This document shows positions 40,852 through 47,557 of a stretch of DNA of 47,557 nucleotides, piece by piece. A model generated the notes under the pieces. It had not been told where the DNA came from. It was given only the letters and a program-made list of their open reading frames with translations, and ran no database searches. This DNA is from Nemertoderma westbladi (taxonomy: Eukaryota > Xenacoelomorpha > Nemertodermatida > Nemertodermatidae): positions 1-47,557 of the forward strand of contig JAUCBJ010007416.1 of the NCBI GenBank assembly GCA_032718475.1, in the 5' to 3' direction. The position numbers and the translations under genes were made by a program. Each line of letters begins with the position of its first letter. Position 1 is the stretch's first letter.

Positions 40852-40917
40852 GACCTGCGCCGCAACTTGACATCGTGCGCCGAAGTTCTTCGCCCAAAAC
40901 GCCGAAGATTCCAGTCT

Positions 40918-41432
40918 GGGCGCGTGGCCAGAGGAGTTGGCACGGTACCCGGACGACTAAAGGAATAGTCGGATCCGGTCGTTTCGTTACTATTCAGCTA
41001 TTACGAGGCGACGGTAAAGGACGAGGTGCGAGGGCCCATGCCGGGTTAGTTGGAGCACCGGAAGCGCGACACTCGATATCGGGACTGATAAAAATAGTTT
41101 TGGCTTCGGAGGAAACGGTAAGAAGTGTTTCGGGCGGCATTTTGACGACTATGGACAACCATATTGACTAGGCGACGTGATCGGTTATCGGATCGATCTG
41201 GATGTGGGCACAATTGGGTACCGGTACAGTAAAAACGGAAGTGATCTCGGGAAAGCTTTCGACAGTTCGAGATTCCCGCTAATTTACGCAAACTCCCGTT
41301 ATTCCTGTATTCCCGCAGTCTGTGGTCTGTCGGTATCTTTAAAGAATGCTGAAATTATGTTTATTTTCGCCGAATTTATCCGTTTATCTGCGCATCTTCT
41401 TTCCGGGTACACCATTGTATCCCGGGCGCCGT
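40918..41432 (+). pseudogene. ddx1: DDX1 retropseudogene, part 2 (SPRY domain)
   Basis: Continues part 1 after the transposon. Translation follows the DDX1 SPRY insert: SWHGTRTTKG, then YYEATVKDE, then after a frameshift CRVSWSTGSATLDIG, TDKNSFGFGGNGKK and HFDDYG, a TGA (near 41167), then GDVIGYRIDLD, SKNGSDLGKAF and SLKNAEIMFIF. Homology fades near 41432 where a TAC-rich satellite begins, so motif Ia and the rest of the helicase are missing. The higher GC of this fragment compared with its surroundings fits an origin in coding sequence. Confidence 0.85.
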
Positions 41433-41515
41433 TTTGTACCTACAATGTACCAAGTTGTGTAACTTTTGTACCCATTGTACCAAGTTGTGTACCTTTTGTA
41501 CTTATTATGTACCAA
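41433..41515. repeat. TAC-rich satellite, left of the 5.1 kb element
   Basis: Repeats of about 32 bp built from gttgtgtaccttttgtacc and tattatgtaccaa. It resumes at 46632 on the far side of the 5.1 kb TIR element. Confidence 0.75.
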
Positions 41516-41526
41516 CCCTATAAGCA

Positions 41527-41880
41527 TCAACACGTCTAAAACACGTGGATACGACGTAATTATTTGACGTCAACGTGTTGAAAATGACGTCCTGGCTACG
41601 TGTATTTTGGAAGTGTCAAACACGTGTTTGAGCACGACAAACCATGACGTGCTACAGTTTACGTCAAATGACTTGCTAGACACGTGTCAATTACGTCATC
41701 AGACGTCAAATACTACACTGGAACACCACACAAGCACGTCAAATGACGTGCTAGACACGTACCAATAACAGACGTCAAATAACTACACCACACAAGCACG
41801 TCAAATGACGTGCTAGACACGTACCAATAACAGACGCCAAATAACTACACCACACAAGCACGTACGCGTCGCTTTTTACA
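41527..41880. repeat. Left subterminal ACGT/TGACGTCA repeats
   Basis: Dense ACGTC/GACGT motifs, including a full CRE-like TGACGTCA (41565-41572). A unit of about 62 bp repeats at 41731-41866; each copy carries the palindrome GCACGTCAAATGACGTGC (41734-41751, 41796-41813). Confidence 0.8.
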
Positions 41881-42370
41881 TCGCTTAGATCCGTGACAGT
41901 TATGATTGAAATTGATTTTACTTTCTTGACGGTGTTTGTTGATACTATAATAAAGAAAAAACATTATTATATAATGTAACCATTGTACGATAAATTTAAT
42001 ATCCGAATAAATTGTTAATTATCAACTAATAAACACAAATTAAAATAGCACTGATATATTTAGCACAAGTTTGATTTGGAAATGAATATAAAAAGATGGA
42101 GAGGAAATGTAAAATCAAGAGAATCAAGTAAAAATACAGTAAAAAATTCAGTAAAAATATAAAACTGTATTTATCTTATCCCTTTCCTGCTCGGATTATT
42201 TTTACTTATATAAAATTTTTTTTTGGGTAGATAAACTGAAAATGACCACATAAATGTCAAAAAATGTTATTTTTTAAATATTTGAATATTTTTAATGAAT
42301 GAGCATTAATGGGAGCAATAGTTGTGTAAAATAGTATATGACATTACAATATGACATATGACATGAGTTA
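41881..42370. other. AT-rich interior, no gene
   Basis: No coding signal and no repeat of note. Confidence 0.5.
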
Positions 42371-44104
42371 CTTCCTACCCACTCACACCCACCATATTAC
42401 CTTCCTACCCACTCACACCCACCATATTACCTTCCTACCTACCCACTCACACCCACCATATTACCTTCCTACCCACCCACCATATTACCTTCCTATCCAC
42501 TCACACCCACCATATTACCTTCCTACCCACTCACCCACCATATTACCTTCCTACCCACCCACTCACACCCACCATATTACCTTCCTACCCACTCACACCC
42601 ACCATATTACCTTCCTACCCACCCACTCACACCCACCATATTACCTTCCTACCCACTCACACCCACCATATTACCTTCATACCCACTCACACCCACCATA
42701 TTACCTTCCTACCCACTCACACCCACCATATTACCTTCCTACCCACTCACACCCACCATATTACCTTCCTACCCACTCACACCCACCATATTACCTTCCT
42801 ACCCACCCACTCACACCCACCATATTACCTTCCTACCCACCCACTCATCACCCACCATATTACCTTCCTACCCACTCACACCCACCATATTACCTTCCTA
42901 CCCACTCACACCCACCATATTACCTTCCTACCCACCCACTCACACCCACCATATTACCTTCCTACCCACTCACACCCACCATATTACCTTCCTACCCACT
43001 CACACCCACCATATTACCTTCCTACCCACTCACACCCACCATATTACCTTCCTACCCACCCACTCACACCCACCATATTACCTTCCTACCCACTCACACC
43101 CACCATATTACCTTCCTACCCACTCACACCCACCATATTACCTTCCTACCCACTCACACCCACCATATTACCTTCCTACCCACTCACACCCACCATATTA
43201 CCTTCCTACCCACTCACACCCACCATATTACCTTCCTACCCACTCACACCCACCATATTACCTTCCTACCCACTCACACCCACCATATTACCTTCCTACC
43301 CACTCACACCCACCATATTACCTTCCTACCCACTCACACCCACCATATTACCTTCCTACCCACCCACTCACACCCACCATATTACCTTCCTACCCACTCA
43401 CACCCACCATATTACCTTCCTACCCACTCACACCCACCATATTACCTTCCTACCCACTCACACCCACCATATTACCTTCCTACCCACTCACACCCACCAT
43501 ATTACCTTCACTACCCACTCACACCCACCATATTACCTTCCTACCCACTCACACCCACCATATTACCTTCCTACCCACTCACACCCACCATATTACCTTC
43601 CTACCCACCCACTCACACCCACCATATTACCTTCCTACCCACTCACACCCACCATATTACCTTCCTACCCACTCACACCCACCATATTACCTTCCTACCC
43701 ACTCACACCCACCATATTACCTTCCTACCCACTCACACCCACCATATTACCTTCCTACCCACTCACACCCACCATATTACCTTCCTACCCACTCACACCC
43801 ACCATATTACCTTCCTACCCACTCACACCCACCATATTACCTTCCTACCCACTCACACCCACCATATTACCTTCCTACCCACCCACTCACACCCACCATA
43901 TTACCTTCCTACCCACCCACTCACACCCACCATATTACCTTCCTACCCACTCACACCCACCATATTACCTTCCTACCCACCCACTCACACCCACCATATT
44001 ACCTTCCTACCCACTCACACCCACCATATTACCTTCCTACCCACTCACACCCACCTATTACCTTCATACCCACTCACACCCACCTCATTACCTTCCTACC
44101 CACT
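42371..44104. repeat. 30 bp satellite, about 57 copies
   Basis: Unit ccttcctacccactcacacc followed by caccatatta, with occasional 4 bp expansions (cccacccactc). Very homogeneous. The 585-codon plus-strand ORF over it is a by-product. The array begins directly after the stop codon of the DUF4806 exon (minus strand) and contains a donor-like GTGAGT in every unit on that strand. Confidence 0.95.
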
Positions 44105-44685
44105 TTAGTCACATTCAACATCAACAGCAATGCATTTACGTTTTCTGAATCGTGCTGGGGCATGTTTAAGCCACTCTTTGATGCGATTGTGAACGATTTT
44201 CACACCGATACAACGTTCCTCCTGAAACAGACGAGATGACAAAACAGATTCAGTTACCAGTTGAACAAATAAAGTTTCTTTAATTGCAGTTTTCTGAACA
44301 CCTGCATTGTTTTTTCGATCAAATCCGCACCAGCTAAGTTTTGAAGCGAGTTCTTCAGTGATTGTGGCCTTTAGAATAGCAGTAGCGGAACCAGTCAAAG
44401 TTGAGCCACCAACTAGTTTCAGTCGATTCATCGTGGCTTTATAAGAAGAATCATTGATGAGTTCCTTGTTCAAATCCTCGAGTTCAGCAACAGTGGCAAC
44501 TGGTAGATGTATATATTCATTAATATTATTATCAGGGAGCATGACTGCTGCCGGATTTATGATGTTACTAAGCAGTTTACTGTGAAACTTCTGTGTTTCA
44601 ATTATGGTATTTAGTTTATCCATTAATATTTCATACGGCTTTCGACGGGCTTCCGTACGTGTGCCCTCATTCACATCTCCAGTTC
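44105..44685 (-). CDS. DUF4806-type protein, terminal exon
   Basis: The minus-strand exon begins after a strong acceptor (tctcttactcctccag|GAACTG) and ends at TAA 44105-44107. Its C-terminal half has the DUF4806 pattern: LPVATVAELEDLNKEL, then MNRLKLVGGSTLTGSATAIL, then LASKLSWCGFDRKN and ETLFVQLV. DUF4806 occurs in many invertebrate proteins of unknown role, often near mobile elements. A start at 44674 would be GTG, so this is not an independent ORF: the frame is open back to the acceptor and joins, in matching phase, the exon at 45564-45704. The gene's 5' end is not seen. Confidence 0.7.
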
Positions 44686-44695
44686 CTGGAGGAGT

Positions 44696-45556
44696 AAGAG
44701 ACCCCGAGTTACAACCGGGATTAAGCGGACCGATAGTTCGTGGAGTAAGCGACCCCCGAGTTACAACCAGGATTAAGCGCCTCGACAGTTCCTGGAGTAA
44801 GCGACCCCGAGTTACAACCAGGATTAAGCGCCCCGACAGTTCCTGGAGTAAGCGACCCCGAGTTACAACCAGGATTAAGCGCCCCGACAGTTCCTGGAGT
44901 AAGCGACCCCGAGTTACAACCAGGATTAAGCGCCTCGACAGTTCCTGGAGTAAGCGACCCCGAGTTACAACCGGGATTAAGCGGACCGATAGTTCGTGGA
45001 GTAAGCGACCCCCCGAGTTACAACCAGGATTAAGCGCCTCGACAGTTCCTGGAGTAAGCGACCCCGAGTTACAACCAGGATTAAGCGCCCCGACAGTTCC
45101 TGGAGTAAGCGACCCCGAGTTACAACCAGGATTAAGCGCCCCGACAGTTCCTGGAGTAAGCGACCCCGAGTTACAACCAGGATTAAGCGCCTCGACAGTT
45201 CCTGGAGTAAGCGACCCCGAGTTACAACCAGGATTAAGCGCCCCGACAGTTCCTGGAGTAAGCGACCCCGAGTTACAACCGGGATTAAGCGGACCGATAG
45301 TTCGTGGAGTAAGCGACCCCCCGAGTTACAACCAGGATTAAGCGCCTCGACAGTTCCTGGAGTAAGCGACCCCGAGTTACAACCAGGATTAAGCGCCCCG
45401 ACAGTTCCTGGAGTAAGCGACCCCGAGTTACAACCAGGATTAAGCGCCCCGACAGTTCCTGGAGTAAGCGACCCCGAGTTACAACCAGGATTAAGCGCCT
45501 CGACAGTTCCTGGAGTAAGCGACCCCGAGTTACAACCAGGATTAAGCGCCCCGACA
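44696..45556. repeat. 51 bp satellite within the DUF4806 gene intron, about 17 copies
   Basis: Plus-strand unit gagttacaaccaggattaag, cgccccgacagttcctggag, taagcgacccc. On the minus strand every unit contains cgcttactccag|GAACTG, a copy of the acceptor and exon start of the neighbouring exon. A variant unit (ggaccgatagttcgtgg) recurs near 44727, 44983 and 45290, giving a higher-order period of 5-6 units. Units with an extra C shift the reading frame. Confidence 0.95.
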
Positions 45557-45563
45557 TTAATAC

Positions 45564-45704
45564 CCTTTTTTCTTCTCAACCCCCTGTGTCTATCGCCCAG
45601 CTCATCGTCTGTTGGTGGTGCTGTACCACTACCACTTTCGGAGCAGTATATTTCGTTTCTCATTACTGCTTCACCAGCAAGTCTTTCAGCCTTCTCAATA
45701 TTCT
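45564..45704 (-). CDS. DUF4806-type gene, upstream exon
   Basis: Preceded on the minus strand by a pyrimidine-rich acceptor (ttgttttccctgacag). Encodes NIEKAERLAGEAVMRNEIYC, an acidic/serine stretch and GDRHRGLRRKK, ending at a donor GG|GTATTAAT. It leaves one base of a codon; the next exon supplies GA, giving an in-frame glycine, so the phases agree. Its lysine/glutamate-rich composition fits the linker found upstream of DUF4806. The donor is not a perfect consensus, so the 3' boundary may shift. Confidence 0.55.
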
Positions 45705-46329
45705 CTGTCAGGGAAAACAATATAATAAATATATAATAACTAGATAAATGTATCAAGATGCCTTTAAATGAACCCACAAATTAATAAATTAAATAATACC
45801 CTTTTTTGTGATCAATTCTCTAAAAATCAACGAAGCTGAGAGAACAAAGAAAAAGACCTACATAAGGAGATATATGATATACGGATCAGATAACAATAAA
45901 GGAAATATTTCAAAATTTAACTAACTTGTAAAAGCCAAAACAGTTCCTCGGTGTTTCGCCCAACTTGACATCTCTATATTACCAAATTCTTTTCGCATTG
46001 ATTCAACATTGGCACAACTGTACTACATAAGGTTACTGGCTGACTGGTAAGAAGAAATTTAAGAGTCCAGAGGTTGCAGGATGGAGGCCAGGCAGCCAGG
46101 AGGCCACCAAACAGGACTGCAGGATATGTTAGGCCAGGCAGGTCAGCAGCCAGGTGGTTCAAACGTGAAATGACAATCCTGTCACCTGTCAGCCTGTACA
46201 GCTGTACTCCAGCTCCAGCAGTAGCCTGAGTCTAGTATGTAGTACTGTAGTACCGCACCGGTCTGCCGGTACTACTAATATAAATATACTGTACTCGTAC
46301 TGTAGTCAGTCAGTAGGTAAGTCTGTAAG
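45705..46329. other. Intron or upstream region of the DUF4806-type gene
   Basis: AT-rich near the exon, then short duplicated phrases (aggccaggcagccaggaggcc at 46087-46150; gtactgtagtacc near 46240). No further exon recognised. Confidence 0.4.
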
Positions 46330-46620
46330 TGGTAAGTAGATGTGTCATTAAGACACGTGTTCAAGACGTAATTTTAGGTAATTATTTCCACCATGAAAAG
46401 TATCACACAGATACGTGCCATCAAGACGTGTTCAACACGTCATTTTAGGTAATTATATCCACCATGTATAAGTCTCATACAGGAACGTGTCAACAAGACG
46501 TGGTCAAGACGTAATTTTACGTAATTACGTCAACCATCAAAACGATGAGTTCTTGCAACAAACATAATTGACGTAAAATGACGTCCACATACCTGTTAAG
46601 GTGTAAAATTAGACGTCAAA
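46330..46620. repeat. Right subterminal ACGT repeats
   Basis: Three direct units of about 80 bp built around aagacgtgttcaacacgt, cattttaggtaattat and ccaccatg. Motif content mirrors the left subterminal region in inverted sense, ending agacgtcaaatgcttataggg. Confidence 0.75.
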
Positions 46621-46631
46621 TGCTTATAGGG

Positions 46632-46735
46632 AAGTTGTGTACCTTTTACACCTACTATGTACCAAGTTGCGTACATTTTGTACCTATTATGTAACAGTTG
46701 TGTATGGTCTTGTACCTATTTATGTTTCCTAAAGT
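46632..46735. repeat. TAC-rich satellite, right of the 5.1 kb element
   Basis: Continuation of the array at 41433-41515 (agttgtgtaccttttacacc, ctactatgtaccaagttgcg). Confidence 0.75.
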
Positions 46736-47557
46736 AAAGATGTGTAATCTGATTATTATTATGATTGCTACATAACATGGTATAGAGACTATCTTATCGT
46801 ATAACCGTTATCAACAGTGTTGTAGTCATAATTTGCAACGTTTCATTGAAATAATCACTTGAAATATTCGAATACATTCTACCCATAATAATTAATACTA
46901 ATTATTGTAAAACTATTTTTCTATGCGGAAATCCAGACTGAAAGTCTCTCTCTTGATATCTGTTGTTCCTTTGCGTCAATATAATTAGAGTGTATTTAAC
47001 AAATTTATTGTATCCGTTGAAATGTATTTGTAAACAATAATTTAGTTGTCATGATTTTTAAGTAAGATTAGGTTAATTAAATAAAGCCTTTATAAAATTA
47101 TTATTATTATCCTGGGGGAAACTTTACAGCTTTATCGAAACTCTATAGCTCCATGGTAAGTCTAGCTCCACGAAACTCTATGGGGAGGGGGGGGGGGGGG
47201 GGGGGGGTTAGTATACTCCAGGTATTAAACTAAACTGATCCTTTTCTTATATATGATGGACAGATTGTCGGATAGTCAGAAAGACCAAATTTAATATACT
47301 ATCTAGTTAAGTTTTTGAATTTATTTTTTGAAATATACCAGAACATGACTAGCTATTTTTATTTTTAAAAAATAATGTTCTAGAACGAATATTTTTTGAA
47401 ATATTTAAAAAATTATCAAACACTAATGTTTAGTAACTTTATTTTTTCATATCAATAAAAAGCTTGTCTTGCAAGGATTCCAAATACAACTAATTACCCA
47501 ACTAATTAGTATAAACAATTTCGTGGGAGGGTTTACGACGTACCTCCAGTTCCCCCT
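46736..47557. other. AT-rich right end, no gene
   Basis: No coding signal. Contains a poly-G tract (47182-47207) and, near 47460, a diverged copy of the dispersed repeat at 32043 (agcttgtcttgcaaggattccaaata). Confidence 0.6.
47182..47207. repeat. Poly-G tract (about 25 bp, one A)
   Basis: G run interrupted by one A near its start. Similar tracts occur at 29709, 34513 and 34875. Confidence 0.95.

Larger units (their letters stand above)
33109..40917. mobile_element. 7.8 kb TIR DNA transposon inserted in the DDX1 copy
   Basis: The termini are AGACTGGAATCT (33109-33120) and AGATTCCAGTCT (40906-40917), a perfect 12 bp inverted pair, flanked by GGGCGCGTGGCC duplicated on both sides. The adjoining AGA belongs to both, so the target duplication is 12 to 15 bp. 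Subterminal regions at both ends are studded with GCGCC motifs, plausible transposase-binding sites. Inside lies one large minus-strand transposase gene (35173-38397). hAT elements normally make 8 bp duplications, so either this is an unusual group or the duplication arose otherwise. Nested repeats and a smaller hAT element have enlarged it. Confidence 0.8.
41516..46631. mobile_element. 5.1 kb TIR element carrying a DUF4806-type gene
   Basis: The left end CCCTATAAGCATCAACACGTCTAA and the right end (read inward) CCCTATAAGCATTTGACGTCTAA match at about 19 of 23 positions. The flanking satellite is continuous if the element and one AA dinucleotide are removed, implying a 2 bp AA duplication or none. 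Inside: ACGTCA-rich subterminal repeats at both ends, two satellites, and exons of a DUF4806-type gene on the minus strand. No transposase is recognised, so the element is probably non-autonomous or its transposase is of an unknown kind. Confidence 0.7.

Noticed and set aside
41177-41539. Functional SPRY-domain gene
   Set aside because: Upstream stop and frameshifts, and homology stops where the satellite begins; it is the DDX1 pseudogene.
42351-44108. 585-codon ORF on the plus strand
   Set aside because: It lies wholly within a 30 bp satellite whose unit lacks stops. The repeated peptide changes frame with 4 bp expansions. No gene signals.
42371-45556. CRISPR array
   Set aside because: Units are contiguous satellites without unique spacers, in animal DNA with no cas genes.
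44604-45777. Long ORFs on both strands over the 51 bp satellite
   Set aside because: The unit length is a multiple of three and lacks stops, so open frames arise automatically. Only the spliced exons either side have domain support.

Overview
The window is AT-rich, repeat-dense animal DNA, most likely from an invertebrate. BEL/Pao retrotransposons, which are confined to metazoans, dominate it, together with TIR transposons, satellites, LINE fragments and a tRNA-derived SINE. No intact single-copy host gene is visible. The species cannot be named from the sequence.

Positions 1-26808 hold two BEL/Pao elements in tandem on the minus strand: LTR (26016-26808), element B, a shared LTR (11302-12094), element A. 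B has an intact 2688-codon Gag-Pol (15251-23317). Both copies also carry, 3' of pol, the start of a second large gene (called ORF2 here) that I do not recognise. In A it runs 3592-479 as 657 codons, one in-frame TGA, then about 380 more codons. In B most of its middle is deleted and a different part survives next to the polypurine tract, carrying three zinc-knuckle-like motifs. An undeleted family member would be a very large BEL/Pao element (about 18 kb) with an extra protein of more than 1000 residues. A has lost the 3' half of pol through a precise internal deletion.

Positions 26809-32700 hold a LINE reverse-transcriptase fragment into which B's 5' LTR is joined, a decayed plus-strand BEL/Pao pol, a small MITE, and a possible first exon of a secreted cysteine-rich peptide (31655-31777).

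Positions 32733-41432 hold an apparently intronless, broken DDX1 copy (helicase motif I plus the SPRY insert). It is split by a 7.8 kb transposon (33109-40917) flanked by an exact 12-15 bp target duplication. That transposon encodes a 1074-residue hAT/KIAA1586-like transposase with an N-terminal PCNA-binding-type (PIP) motif. Nested inside it is a 1640 bp non-autonomous hAT element with an exact 8 bp duplication and internal inverted minisatellites.

Positions 41516-46631 hold a 5.1 kb TIR element inserted in a TAC-rich satellite. It carries at least two phase-compatible exons of a DUF4806-type gene. The intron between them is a 51 bp satellite in which every unit repeats the splice-acceptor sequence, and a second 30 bp satellite begins right after the stop codon. 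The right end (46632-47557) is AT-rich with one long poly-G tract and no gene.
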